A stretch of DNA of 64,000 nt from Actinoplanes aureus (GCF_015704865.1 NZ_JADQTO010000010.1:248001-312000), one strand, 5' to 3'; shown: positions 1 to 8,918, counted from the stretch's first letter. Made by a program: numbers and translations. Notes: a model not told the origin generated them from the sequence alone.

Positions 1-1811
1 GCCTTCGCCGCGAGCTTCTGCCACTCGGCGACCACCCGATCCATCTCGCGGTAGTCGGTCAGCGTGTACGCGCTCTCCTGATCGTTGTAGACGACGTTCT
101 GCGCGTCTCCGGAGATCCGGCGGTTGAGCGACTCCGGCTTGCGGCGTGACTGCAGGTAGCCGTACTCGCTGAGCACCTCGGCGATCTCACCGGCGAGCGC
201 CGGGCCGAAGTTCTCCGCCGCGTAGCGGCGTTCCCAGTCGCCGATCCGGTGCAGCGGCATCGCGTCCGGGTTCCACGCGTAGTCGAGGAAGAACTGCGTG
301 GGTAGCTCTTCGTTCTTCAGGTCACCCACGTTGACCACCCAGAGACGATCAACCCCTTTGCTGTACGCGAGATTCAGCTGCTCCCACGTGTTGGTCAGGT
401 TGATCGTGTCGACCCACTTGTAGTTGCGCCCGTCGCCGACGTAGTCGAAGTGGTAGTACAGCCCGTACCCTCCGCTGCGCGCCGGCAGACCGGCGTGCGG
501 AAGCTTGCGCATGTTGCCCCAGTTGTCGTCGCAGAAGACGACGGTCACGTCCTCCGGCGGCTGGTAGCCCTTGTCCCAGTAGCGCTGCACCTCCTTGTAG
601 AGGGTCTGCACCTGGGGCGCCTCCTGGAGGCCGAACTCGCGCAGGATCTCCCGCTGGGTCTCGATGATCGTGCTCATCAGGTCGATGCCGTCACCGTCCG
701 GCAGGCTGACGTCGCCGTTGCCGCGCATGCCCAGCGTGATGACGCCCTCGAAGCCCTGCTCCGCCATCCGCTTCGCGCCGTCGCGCCAGTACGCCACGAT
801 CGCGTCGCGGTTGCGCCGGAAGCTCCACTCGCCGGTCCCGCCGTACGGGTCGCTGCCCGGCGTGACGATGTTGCCGTTGGCGTCGCGGACGGCGGCCTTG
901 GCGTGCCGGTTCCACTCCTCGATGCCGCGCATCATCGGCGCCTCGTGCGAGGTGCCCATCACCACGCCGTAGCGGCTGGCGGTGGCGTGGTTGAGCGGGT
1001 CGTCCTCGGCGAACGCCCGGCCCCAGACGGCCGGCCACAGGTAGTTGGCCTTGAGCCGCAGCATGGTCTCGAAGACCTTGGCGTAGTAGTCGGCGTTCAG
1101 GCCGCCCGGGTAGGCGGGGACCTTGCCGGGGCCGAAGTAGCCGGGCGCCCAGGTGCCGGTGGCCGGGTTCTCGTCGTTGATGAAGAAGCCGCGGTACTTC
1201 ACCTTCGGGGTGCCCTGGGTGTGCCGGCCGGGTAGCGCGTACCACGCGTCGGAGTGCGGAACCGGCACGTCGTCCCAGAAGTGCCAGGGCGAGACGCCGA
1301 TCTTGCGGGACACGTCGTAGGCGCCGTAGATCGTGCCGCGCTGATCGCTGCCGGCGATCACGAACGCCCGGCGCACGCCCGGCAGCGGGTTCTCCACGAC
1401 CTGTTGCAGTGAGGTCTCCCAGCGGCCGGCGATGCCGCGCACGTCGAGCCGCCCGGACTTCACCAGCCGGTCGATGAGGGCGCTGCGGCCGATCGTCCCG
1501 ACCAGGATCGGCTCGCTGCCGGCCGGGATCTCGCCGGTGGTGCTGACCGTAGGACGCACGCCGGTGGCGGCGTGCAGGTCGGACTGGAGATCGCCGGCCA
1601 CGCGCAGCACACCGGCGTGATCGCCGGCGGCGGTCACGATCGGTGCGGCGGCGCCGCGGGCGACCAGGGGGAACCGGCCGGGTCCGGACCGGGTGCTCAG
1701 ATAGCTCTCGTAGCTCTCGCCGCGTGCGGCGGCGGTCGCGGATGGGGATCCGGCGGGAACGAGGACGAGCGCGACCAGGACGGCCGTCGCGCTCGCGAGG
1801 AAGCTTCGCAT
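1..1811 (-). CDS. Secreted GH115 xylan alpha-glucuronidase, 3' end outside window
   Basis: GH115 enzymes remove (4-O-methyl)glucuronic acid side chains from xylan outside the cell. Translation from the ATG at 1811 gives a signal peptide cut near residue 28, then the family hallmarks FFINDENPATG (about residue 205), LRLKANYLWPAVW (about 250) and YGVVMGTSHEAPMM (about 280). The frame stays open to base 1, about 603 codons, so only the C-terminal part is missing. A 13-bp palindrome lies 20 bases upstream of the start. The family call is firm; the exact substrate is inferred from the family. Confidence 0.9.
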   Translation of the reverse strand, partial: MRSFLASATAVLVALVLVPAGSPSATAAARGESYESYLSTRSGPGRFPLVARGAAAPIVTAAGDHAGVLRVAGDLQSDLHAATGVRPTVSTTGEIPAGSEPILVGTIGRSALIDRLVKSGRLDVRGIAGRWETSLQQVVENPLPGVRRAFVIAGSDQRGTIYGAYDVSRKIGVSPWHFWDDVPVPHSDAWYALPGRHTQGTPKVKYRGFFINDENPATGTWAPGYFGPGKVPAYPGGLNADYYAKVFETMLRLKANYLWPAVWGRAFAEDDPLNHATASRYGVVMGTSHEAPMMRGIEEWNRHAKAAVRDANGNIVTPGSDPYGGTGEWSFRRNRDAIVAYWRDGAKRMAEQGFEGVITLGMRGNGDVSLPDGDGIDLMSTIIETQREILREFGLQEAPQVQTLYKEVQRYWDKGYQPPEDVTVVFCDDNWGNMRKLPHAGLPARSGGYGLYYHFDYVGDGRNYKWVDTINLTNTWEQLNLAYSKGVDRLWVVNVGDLKNEELPTQFFLDYAWNPDAMPLHRIGDWERRYAAENFGPALAGEIAEVLSEYGYLQSRRKPESLNRRISGDAQNVVYNDQESAYTLTDYREMDRVVAEWQKLAAK

Positions 1812-1830
1812 GGGGGTACGCCTCCAGGCA

Positions 1831-1843
1831 CCGAAAGTTTCGG
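1831..1843. promoter_or_regulatory. LacI-type operator of the GH115 gene
   Basis: CCGAAAGTTTCGG is a perfect odd palindrome centred on base 1837, 20 bases before the GH115 start codon. It resembles the CGAAAnTTTCG inverted repeats reported upstream of streptomycete xylanase genes, which fits repression lifted by xylan oligosaccharides. The repressor gene is not in the window. Confidence 0.6.
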
Positions 1844-2067
1844 AAACATTCCGATAGCGCCTCCGTAACGTATAGCCACCGATCTATGCCGTCAACCCGC
1901 GTCCCGCAGGCCGCGAGAATTCATTCGGCGACCGGAACTTTCGCTATTGGCGTCACCCGTTGCGGCGTGCACGGACTTGTCGTACGGATGACGGTGACGG
2001 CGGCGCCACCGGGTCCGCACCGGACTACGGTGAGGACAGACGGCCCGGCGGGAAGGAGGCGGCCACG

Positions 2068-2454
2068 ATGCTTCCCAGGCCGGAGATGCCCGGACGGGTC
2101 CTGGTCAGCGAGACCACCCCCGGTACGGTCACCGCGCGGCTGTCCGGCGCCTTCGACCTGGCCAACGCGGACCGGCTCGACGACACGCTGCGCGCCGCCC
2201 TGCACGACCAGCGGCCGGCGGTGCTCGCCCTGGACATGACGGCGGTGGAGTTCTGCGACTGCGCCGTCGTCCGGATCCTGCTCCGGGTCCGGGCGGACGG
2301 CGCGCTCATCGGATGCCGCGTGGTGGTGGCGGCCGCCTCCCCGATGGTGGCCTGGCTCCTCCGGCTGCTGGACGTGGAAGGACCGTTCGACTACCCGCCG
2401 ACCGGATCGTCGAGGATCCCGCGAGCCGGCTCGGCCGGCTGGCCGAGTGGATGA
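2068..2454 (+). CDS. STAS-domain protein lacking the usual phospho-serine
   Basis: A 128-residue single STAS domain, the fold of anti-sigma-factor antagonists that bind partner-switching kinases. The ATG at 2068 is chosen because GGAAGGAGG lies 9 bases upstream; an upstream frame extension has no such site. The core LDMTAVEFCDCAVVRILL matches the SpoIIAA region around the phosphorylated serine, but the usual D-S-S/G reads D-C-A, so the phosphorylation switch looks absent. It is isolated, with no kinase or sigma gene beside it. It runs tail-to-tail into the ABC exporter gene. The role in partner switching is inference. Confidence 0.8.
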   Translation: MLPRPEMPGRVLVSETTPGTVTARLSGAFDLANADRLDDTLRAALHDQRPAVLALDMTAVEFCDCAVVRILLRVRADGALIGCRVVVAAASPMVAWLLRLLDVEGPFDYPPTGSSRIPRAGSAGWPSG

Positions 2455-2464
2455 CGCGACAGCA

Positions 2465-4216
2465 TCACCGCTCGCGCGTCCCGGCGTGCACGGTGTCACC
2501 GGCCCGGCCCTCGCCGTGCCAGGAGTGCCACAGCGCCGCGTAGGACCCACCGGCCGCGACCAGCTCGTCGTGCGTGCCGAGCTCGATGATCCGGCCGTCG
2601 TCCATCACCGCCACCCGATCGGCGTCGTGCGCGGTCTGCAACCGGTGCGCGATCGCGATGACCGTCCGCTCGTGCAGCACCGCCGCCAGGGCCCGCTCGG
2701 CGGTCCGTGCCGCCGTCGGGTCGAGCAGCGCGGTCGCCTCGTCCAGGATCACCGTGTGCGGGTCGGCCAGCACCACCCGGGCCAGGGCCAGCTGCTGCGC
2801 CTGCGCCCCGTCCAGCGGCTGCTCGCCGAGGTCACGGTCCAGGTCGTCGGCCCAGTCCGCGCCGACCGTGGCGAGGGCCCGGCGCAGTTCGTCGTCGGAC
2901 GCGGCGACCATCAGGTTGTCCCGCAGCGACTCCCGGAAGACGTGGTGCTCCTGGGTGACCAGGACGACCTGGCGGCGCAACTCGTCGGGCGGCAGATCGG
3001 CGACCGGCACACCGCCGACGGTCACCGAGCCGGCGGACGGCCGGTCCACCCCGGCGATCAGCCGGCCCAGCGTGGACTTTCCGGCACCGGAGAGGCCGAC
3101 GATCGCCAGCCGCTCCCCCGGCCGGACCGTCAGGCGCACGTCGTGGAGCACCTCGCGGCCCTGGTCGTACGCGTACCGCACGCCGGTCACCTCGATCACC
3201 TCGTCGCGCGGGGTGGCCGTGGTGGGCGGCGGGCCGGCCGGGATCGAACCGAGCCCCTCCACCCGGGCGAACGACGCGAGGCTGCTCTGCATCAGCTCGA
3301 TCCGGATCAGGATGGTGTCCAGCGGGCCGACCAGCTGCCGCATGAACAGCACGGCCGCGCCGACCGTGCCGATGCTGACCTGGCCGTCGATGTAGAGCAA
3401 CCCACCCAGCAGCAGCGCGAACACGGTCGGCACCGCGTACGACGTCTCGGCAAGCGGGAAGAACACACTGCGCAGGGCGAGGGTGGCCAGCCGGGTGTGC
3501 CGGGTCTCCTCGATCGCCGTACGCCCGGCGGTCAGGCGGCGATCGGCCAGCCCGAACGCCTCGACGGTGCGGGCGCCCGAGGTGGTCGCCGCCAGCTCCT
3601 CGGCCAGCCGCGAGTTCGCCGCGCCCTCGGCCAGGTACGCGTCCCGTGCCCGCCGCAGGTACCACTGCGTCACGAACCAGATGCCGGACAGACCCAGCAC
3701 ACCGACCACGCCGAGCAGCGGATCGAGGACTATCACGGCGACCGCGACGAAGAGCAGCTGGACGACGGCGATGAACACACTCGGCAGAATGTCGCGCAAC
3801 GTGGTGGCGACCGCGTCGACATCGGTGGTCCCCCGCGCCGCGAGGTCGCCGGCGGGCACCCGCTCGGCCACCGCGGCGGGCAGGCCGAGCGCCCGCCGCA
3901 GGAAGTTCTCCCGGATCCGGGCGGCGGTCCGTTCGCCGAACCGGTAGCCGATCGCGAGGGCGTACCTGGACAGCAGCGTCTGCACGATCGCGCAGCCCAG
4001 GACGCCCAGGGCCAGTAGGTCCACCTGCCCGGCACCGCCGCCGGCGGCCACCGTGTCGATGATCCGGCCGAGCAGCCACGGGCCGCCGAGCGCGGCGAGG
4101 GCGGCCAGCGAGCTGACCGTGATCAACCCGGCGACGGCCCGCCGGTCGGCCGCCACCAGCCGCACCGCGGCCGCCCGGACCGTACGCTGATCCGCGATCG
4201 GCAGTGCCGTGCTCAC
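2465..4216 (-). CDS. ABC exporter half-transporter, catalytic-Walker subunit
   Basis: A 583-residue membrane-NBD fusion: six transmembrane helices in residues 20-300, then an ATP-binding domain. Walker A (GLSGAGKSTL), Walker B (TVILDEATALLD) and the H-loop (IAHRL) are intact, but the signature reads LDGAQ instead of LSGGQ. The GTG start at 4216 overlaps the upstream gene's stop (GTGA), so the two are translationally coupled and surely form a heterodimer. Together they give one complete ATP site (these Walker motifs with the partner's signature) and one dead site. The substrate cannot be read from the sequence; lipids, peptides or drugs are usual for the family. Confidence 0.9.
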   Translation of the reverse strand: MSTALPIADQRTVRAAAVRLVAADRRAVAGLITVSSLAALAALGGPWLLGRIIDTVAAGGGAGQVDLLALGVLGCAIVQTLLSRYALAIGYRFGERTAARIRENFLRRALGLPAAVAERVPAGDLAARGTTDVDAVATTLRDILPSVFIAVVQLLFVAVAVIVLDPLLGVVGVLGLSGIWFVTQWYLRRARDAYLAEGAANSRLAEELAATTSGARTVEAFGLADRRLTAGRTAIEETRHTRLATLALRSVFFPLAETSYAVPTVFALLLGGLLYIDGQVSIGTVGAAVLFMRQLVGPLDTILIRIELMQSSLASFARVEGLGSIPAGPPPTTATPRDEVIEVTGVRYAYDQGREVLHDVRLTVRPGERLAIVGLSGAGKSTLGRLIAGVDRPSAGSVTVGGVPVADLPPDELRRQVVLVTQEHHVFRESLRDNLMVAASDDELRRALATVGADWADDLDRDLGEQPLDGAQAQQLALARVVLADPHTVILDEATALLDPTAARTAERALAAVLHERTVIAIAHRLQTAHDADRVAVMDDGRIIELGTHDELVAAGGSYAALWHSWHGEGRAGDTVHAGTRER

Positions 4217-5901
4217 TCGTCCTCCCCGAAGACCCGGGTGACCAGGGCCCGGTAACCGGGCTCGGTGGCCAGCAGCTCGTGATGTGCGCCGGAGGCCGCG
4301 ACCCGGCCGCCCACCAGGTAGTGCACGAGGTCGGCCCGGTCCAGGAACACCGGCGAGGTGGTCGCCACCACCGTGCTCCGCCCGGCCCGGGCCTCGGCGA
4401 GCCGCTCCGCGATCGCGACCTCGGTGTGCGCGTCCACCGCCGAGGTCGGCTCGACGGCGAGCAGCATCTCCGGATCGGTGTAGACGGCCCGGGCCAGCCG
4501 GACCCGCTGCCGCTGCCCGCCGGACAGGTTGCGCCCGCCCCACTCGACCGACCGGCCGAGGTCGTCCGCCACGTCGTGCGCGACGGCGACCCGGATCGCC
4601 TCGCGGACCCGCTCGTCGTCGGGCTCGTGCCGCCCGGCCACCACCTCCCGCAGCGAGCCGGCGAACAGGTCGGCGTCGTTGCCGGCGACCAGGATCCGGG
4701 ACCGGACCTCGGCGACGGCGATCCCGTCCAGGCGGCGGCCGTCCCAGGTGGCTGTGGTCGCGCCGTACCGGCCGAGACGGTCGAGCACCTCGGCGGCGTC
4801 GGCCGGGCGGGCCCCGGCGAGCGCGGTCAGCAGGCCGGGCTCGACGGTCACCCCGGACTGCGGGTCGTGCAGCACGGCCGGACCGGCGGGTGCGGGCGCG
4901 CCGGACGGGTCGTCGACCGGCAACCGCAGGAAATCGGTCACCCGCCGGGCCGCCACCAGGCCGTGGGCCAGGTCGAAGCCGCAGAAGATGAAGACACTGA
5001 CCGGGATGACCAGCATCGCCGTGTAGCCGTACACCGCCATCAGCTCACCCACGGTGAGCTCACCCTCGGCCGCGAGCCGCGCGGCCAGCCAGATCACCAC
5101 CGCGAGGAAGACCACCGGCAGGCCCTCGCCGAGCGCGCCGATCCAGCTCGACGGGCGGCCCACCCGATAACCCTGCTCGCGTACGCGCTCCGACTCCCGC
5201 TCGTAGCGCTCCAGGTGGGTCTGCTTGCCGCCGAGCCCGTTGAGGACACGCAGCCCACCGACCACGTCGACGAGCCGGGCGTTCAGCCTGCCCTGCCGCT
5301 CGCGATAGTGCGATCCGGCCCGCTGCGTACGGTTCAGCAGCGGCCCGACCACCAGCCCGAGCACCGGCACGCCGACCGGCACGATTAGGGCGAGCATCGG
5401 TGACGTCCGGAACAGCAGCACCGCGACCATCGCGCAGGCCAGCGCGGCGGCGACCCCGACGCTGCCGACGTTCATCGCCCGGCCGATGGTCCACACGTCG
5501 GAGATGCCGATGGTGACCACCTCACCGGCGGTCACCCGGCGCGGCAGCGCCGCACCCAGCCGGGTGGCGTGCTCCAGCACCTCGTCGGCGGTGCGCAACG
5601 CGGCCGCCAGCCGCAGCCTGGTCATGCTGCGGTGCCGCATGATGCCGAAGCCCGCGCTGACCGCCCCGAGGACCAGCACGGCCGCCGTCCAGGCGAGCAG
5701 TGCGGGCACGCTGCGCGGCCCCACACCCTCGTCGACGGCACGGGAGATGAGGTACGGCGTGAAGGCCAGGGCGAGGAACCAGGCCGACCCGAAGAGTGTC
5801 CCGGCGGCCACCCGTCCCTTGCACTGTCGCGCCAGCCACCACAGATATCGCCCCGGCCCCCGTACATCCACGATCGTCATGCTGCCCAGTCGCCGCGCCA
5901 T
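4213..5901 (-). CDS. ABC exporter half-transporter, degenerate-NBD subunit
   Basis: A 562-residue partner of the following gene, with six transmembrane helices then a nucleotide-binding domain. The Walker A position reads GARPADAAEV, without GxxGxGKS/T. Walker B reads LLAVEPTSAVD, with Val for Asp. The H-loop His is replaced in VVATTSPVF. The signature LSGGQRQRVRLARAV is perfect. This is the inverse of its partner's defects. An alternative start is the ATG at 5880; neither has a strong ribosome binding site. It lies 30 bases downstream of a small membrane-protein gene on the same strand, probably in one operon. Confidence 0.9.
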   Translation of the reverse strand: MARRLGSMTIVDVRGPGRYLWWLARQCKGRVAAGTLFGSAWFLALAFTPYLISRAVDEGVGPRSVPALLAWTAAVLVLGAVSAGFGIMRHRSMTRLRLAAALRTADEVLEHATRLGAALPRRVTAGEVVTIGISDVWTIGRAMNVGSVGVAAALACAMVAVLLFRTSPMLALIVPVGVPVLGLVVGPLLNRTQRAGSHYRERQGRLNARLVDVVGGLRVLNGLGGKQTHLERYERESERVREQGYRVGRPSSWIGALGEGLPVVFLAVVIWLAARLAAEGELTVGELMAVYGYTAMLVIPVSVFIFCGFDLAHGLVAARRVTDFLRLPVDDPSGAPAPAGPAVLHDPQSGVTVEPGLLTALAGARPADAAEVLDRLGRYGATTATWDGRRLDGIAVAEVRSRILVAGNDADLFAGSLREVVAGRHEPDDERVREAIRVAVAHDVADDLGRSVEWGGRNLSGGQRQRVRLARAVYTDPEMLLAVEPTSAVDAHTEVAIAERLAEARAGRSTVVATTSPVFLDRADLVHYLVGGRVAASGAHHELLATEPGYRALVTRVFGEDE

Positions 5902-5931
5902 TGTCGACCGGTTTAGGGGTGATCTGTCCCT

Positions 5932-6435
5932 TCAGTACGGCCGGTGATTGACGTCACCGGGCCGGCCCGGCCAGGCTCCCGGCTGGTACGGGGTGGCGGG
6001 AACCGAATACGCCGGTTTCCGGAAGAAGAAGCGCCGCGCCGAACCCGGAACGGTCATCGCCAGCAGCAGACCGAGCGCGGGTACCAGGACGGCCAGCCCG
6101 AGCCACGGGAATCCACCGTCGACCAGCTGGACCAGGAGCCAGATCGCTCCCCACGGCATCGCGAGGGCGAGCATCGTGATGCCGGTGATCCAGGCCCAGA
6201 GCTTGCCCCGCCACAGGAAGTAGGCGAGCACCAGCATGAACACCGAGATCAGGACGGTGAACCCGTTCAGCCCCACATAGATCACCCGGGCGCCGTCGCT
6301 GTAGTCGCCGTGCGAGAGGTTGTACGGCACCTGCACGGCGACCCGCACGACGTTCAGCACACCGAGCACGGCGAAGCCGATCGCAACGACCAGCACCACC
6401 GGCGGCGCCGCCGGGCGGGCAGCGGCTTGATACAT
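5932..6435 (-). CDS. Small four-helix membrane protein, unknown function
   Basis: A 167-residue protein with four predicted membrane helices (about residues 12-34, 55-75, 80-100, 108-130) and a proline-rich, tyrosine-containing cytoplasmic tail (YSVPATPYQPGAWPGRP). The ATG at 6435 has AAAGGGGAA just upstream, which decides the start. I do not recognise a family. It leads the ABC exporter operon and is divergent from the ArsR-phosphatase fusion gene, with an 18-bp palindrome in the gap that could control both directions. Confidence 0.75.
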   Translation of the reverse strand: MYQAAARPAAPPVVLVVAIGFAVLGVLNVVRVAVQVPYNLSHGDYSDGARVIYVGLNGFTVLISVFMLVLAYFLWRGKLWAWITGITMLALAMPWGAIWLLVQLVDGGFPWLGLAVLVPALGLLLAMTVPGSARRFFFRKPAYSVPATPYQPGAWPGRPGDVNHRPY

Positions 6436-6491
6436 CGCGAAATTCCCCTTTGTCGATCGGCAACGGCGCCTGATCGTACGTGTGGCACATC

Positions 6492-6509
6492 CATCAAACG
6501 AGTTTGATG
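6492..6509. promoter_or_regulatory. ArsR-type operator palindrome
   Basis: CATCAAAC-GA-GTTTGATG is a perfect 8-2-8 inverted repeat containing the ATCAA...TTGAT pattern common at ArsR/SmtB sites. It ends on the ATG at 6507 of the fusion gene and lies 56 bases from the divergent membrane-protein start. Binding would block initiation on the right and probably promoter access on the left. Confidence 0.7.
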
Positions 6510-7253
6510 TATTTTGGAGGCGTGGCGTCCCACTCACCGCCTCCGGCGTTCCTCCGGCTGGCCGCCCACCCGCTGCGGTGGCGGCTGCTGACCGCGCTCG
6601 CCACGAGCGACCACCGCGTCCGCGATCTGGTCACGCTGACCGGCGAGCCGCAGAACCTGGTCTCCTACCATCTGCGGCTGCTGCGCCAGGGCGGCCTGGC
6701 CACCACGACCCGCAGCACCTTCGACGGCCGGGACACCTACTACCACCTGGATCTGGACCGCTGCGCGGACGCCCTGACCAGCGCCGGCGCGGCCCTCCAT
6801 CCCGCGCTGCGTCCGGCCGTCGTCACCGGCGGCGGCATCACGCGGGCCCGGGTGCTCTTCGTCTGCACCGGGAACAGCGCCCGCTCCCCCATCGCCGAGG
6901 CTCTGCTGCGCCACCGCACCGGCCACCGGGTCGAGGTGACCAGCGCCGGCAACCGGCCGCGCACCGGCGGCCTGCACCCCCACACCGTCCGGGTGCTCCG
7001 CGACGAGTACGGGATCGACGTCTCCGGACGGCAGCCCCGGCACTGGGACACGCTCACCGGCCGCCGTTTCGACTACGTGATCAGCCTCTGCGACCGGGCC
7101 CGCGAGGCCTGCCCCGACTTCCCCGGCGATCCCCGGCGGGCGCACTGGAGCCTGCCCGCACCCGGCGACTACGCCGACCATGTCCGCATCGCGGCCGACA
7201 TCGACACCCGCATCAGGCACCTGCGACCGCTTCTGGAGGAGGCACAGCCATGA
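6507..7253 (+). CDS. ArsR-family repressor fused to low-molecular-weight phosphatase/arsenate-reductase domain
   Basis: About 248 residues in two domains. Residues 8-95 are an ArsR winged helix (LRLAAHPLRWRLLTAL, NLVSYHLRLLRQGGL). Residues 110-240 are a low-molecular-weight phosphatase/ArsC fold with the P-loop VLFVCTGNSARSPIAEALL. The ArsR half lacks the arsenic-binding ELCVCDL motif, and the phosphatase half has LPAPG where LPDPA normally supplies the general acid. No arsenite pump is nearby. Starts are ambiguous: ATG 6507, possibly leaderless, or GTG 6522, which has TTGGAGG only one base upstream. Autoregulation through the overlapping palindrome is likely; the ligand is unknown. Confidence 0.8.
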   Translation: MYFGGVASHSPPPAFLRLAAHPLRWRLLTALATSDHRVRDLVTLTGEPQNLVSYHLRLLRQGGLATTTRSTFDGRDTYYHLDLDRCADALTSAGAALHPALRPAVVTGGGITRARVLFVCTGNSARSPIAEALLRHRTGHRVEVTSAGNRPRTGGLHPHTVRVLRDEYGIDVSGRQPRHWDTLTGRRFDYVISLCDRAREACPDFPGDPRRAHWSLPAPGDYADHVRIAADIDTRIRHLRPLLEEAQP

Positions 7254-7624
7254 GTCAGTACGCGAGCGTCCGCTACCTCGTCGACGACGTCCCGGCCGCC
7301 GTCGAGTTCTACACCCGGCACCTGGGGTTCACCGCCGGCGGCAACGCCAACCCGGCCTTCGCCGACGTGATCCGCGGCCCGCTGCGGCTGCTGCTCTCCG
7401 GCCCGGCCAGCTCCGGCGCCCGGGCCACCCCCGCCGACGCGAAGACCGCCGGCGCCAACCGCATCCATCTGGAGTTCGACGACCTGACCGCCGAGATCGA
7501 CCGGCTGCGCGCCGCGGGCGTGTCTTTCACCGGCGACGTGGTCACCGGTCCCGGTGGCAGTCAGATCCTGCTCACCGATCCGGCCGGCAACCTGGTCGAG
7601 CTGTTCCAGCCCGCCGCCCGCTGA
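7250..7624 (+). CDS. VOC-superfamily (glyoxalase/bleomycin-resistance fold) protein
   Basis: A 124-residue vicinal-oxygen-chelate protein with two beta-alpha-beta-beta-beta modules: RYLVDDVPAAVEFYTRHLGF at the N-terminus and ILLTDPAGNLVELFQP at the C-terminus, where the last Glu is a usual metal ligand. GGAGGAGG precedes the ATG at 7250, which overlaps the stop of the ArsR-phosphatase gene (ATGA), so the two are co-translated. It has no cysteines, so it is not a C-As lyase of the ArsI type. A dioxygenase, isomerase or binding role is possible. Confidence 0.85.
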   Translation: MSQYASVRYLVDDVPAAVEFYTRHLGFTAGGNANPAFADVIRGPLRLLLSGPASSGARATPADAKTAGANRIHLEFDDLTAEIDRLRAAGVSFTGDVVTGPGGSQILLTDPAGNLVELFQPAAR

Positions 7625-7640
7625 CAGCCGGCCGCGGACG

Positions 7641-8861
7641 TCAGGCGGAGACCCGCGCCACGGCGGGTGCGATGGCCAGGCCGGCGCCGAAGAAGTGGTC
7701 CGGGTCGTACGCGGCCTTGACCCGGCCCAGGGCGTCCCAGTTGGCGGCGGTGAACGCGGTCGCCACCCGGGACGGGTCGGGCAGGAAGTTCAGGAAGCTG
7801 CTGCCGATGCCGCCGTGGCCCAGCGCGTCGGTGACCCGCTCGGACGGCACCGTGTCCAGGATGACCGAGAGCGGAGCGTCGCGGTGCGCGGCGGCCCCGG
7901 TGTCACGGGCGATGCGGCCGCCCCAGTGCCGGATCTCCACGGTGGTGTCCGGCTCGCTGACCAGCGCGTGCACCAGGTCGTCGGCGAGGGTGCGGACCTG
8001 GTCGAAGGTACGGGCGAACGTGCCGCCCATCGACGCGGCGGAGTAGTCGACGACCCGCATGGTGTCCTCGCGTACCGGGCCGGCGGTCCGCCACAGCGGT
8101 TCGAGCAGGCGGCGCCCGTGGTCGGGGTCGCCGGCGTACATGGCCTTGATCGTCAGCTTGCCGTCGCGGGTGAGCACGATCGCGGTGCTCAGCTCGTCCG
8201 GCACCCGCTCGATCCACTGCCGGTAGTGGGTGAGGGTCTCGGCGGCGCGTTCGCGGCCGAAGGTGACCGTGCCGGCGTACACCCGGGACACCGGGTAGAG
8301 GCGGAACTCCAGGTCGGTGACGACGCCGAACGAACCGCCGCCGCCACGCAGCGCCCAGAACAGGTCGGCGTGGTGGTCGGCGTCGGCCGTGATCAGGTCA
8401 CCGTCGGCGGTGACCACCCGGGCGCGCAGCACGCTGTCGGCGGCCAGGCCGTACTTGCGGGCCAGCCAGCCCAGGCCGCCGCCGAGCGTGTAGCCGGTCA
8501 CGCCGACGTCCGGCGACGATCCGGAGAGCGGGGCGAGCCCGAGCGGTGCGGCCGCCGCAAGCACGTCGCGCCAGCGCGCGCCCGGCCCCACCCGGGCGAT
8601 CCGCCGGTCCGGGTCCACCAGCACCGAGGCCATGCCGCCGGTACGCAGGAGCAGCGCGCCGTCGTGCGCCACGTGGGTGCCGTGGCCGGTGGCCTGGACC
8701 GCGAACGGCAACCGGTGCCGGCGGGCGGCGAGCACGGCCGCGCGGACGTCGGCCGCGCTCGTGGCGAGCGCGATGGAGGCCGGGTACGGGTCGAGCGCCG
8801 GGTTCAGCGCCTTGCGGTTCTCGTCGTAGCCGTCGTCGCCAGGGAAAAGGTGAATGCTCAT
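7641..8861 (-). CDS. FAD-binding oxidoreductase of berberine-bridge-enzyme type
   Basis: About 406 residues. An N-terminal FAD_binding_4 domain (VQATGHGTHVAHDG, then GYTLGGGLGWLARKYGLAADSV and LFWALRGGGGSFGVVTDLEF) is followed by a substrate domain and the C-terminal BBE motif VKAAYDPDHFFG. The GHG triplet marks the position where many family members attach FAD covalently to His. No signal peptide is seen, so it acts in the cytoplasm. The start could be ATG 8861 or ATG 8894; neither has a clear ribosome site. It diverges from the DUF3159 gene across an iron box and may be iron-regulated. Confidence 0.88.
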   Translation of the reverse strand: MSIHLFPGDDGYDENRKALNPALDPYPASIALATSAADVRAAVLAARRHRLPFAVQATGHGTHVAHDGALLLRTGGMASVLVDPDRRIARVGPGARWRDVLAAAAPLGLAPLSGSSPDVGVTGYTLGGGLGWLARKYGLAADSVLRARVVTADGDLITADADHHADLFWALRGGGGSFGVVTDLEFRLYPVSRVYAGTVTFGRERAAETLTHYRQWIERVPDELSTAIVLTRDGKLTIKAMYAGDPDHGRRLLEPLWRTAGPVREDTMRVVDYSAASMGGTFARTFDQVRTLADDLVHALVSEPDTTVEIRHWGGRIARDTGAAAHRDAPLSVILDTVPSERVTDALGHGGIGSSFLNFLPDPSRVATAFTAANWDALGRVKAAYDPDHFFGAGLAIAPAVARVSA

Positions 8862-8918
8862 GCCGGTACGACCGGTGTCCCGCCCGGAACTCATCGGTGA
8901 GACCGCGACACCATTGAG

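Noticed and set aside
7250..7624. VOC protein as an ArsI-type C-As lyase beside the ArsR fusion
   Set aside because: It contains no cysteine, which that enzyme needs for arsenic binding.
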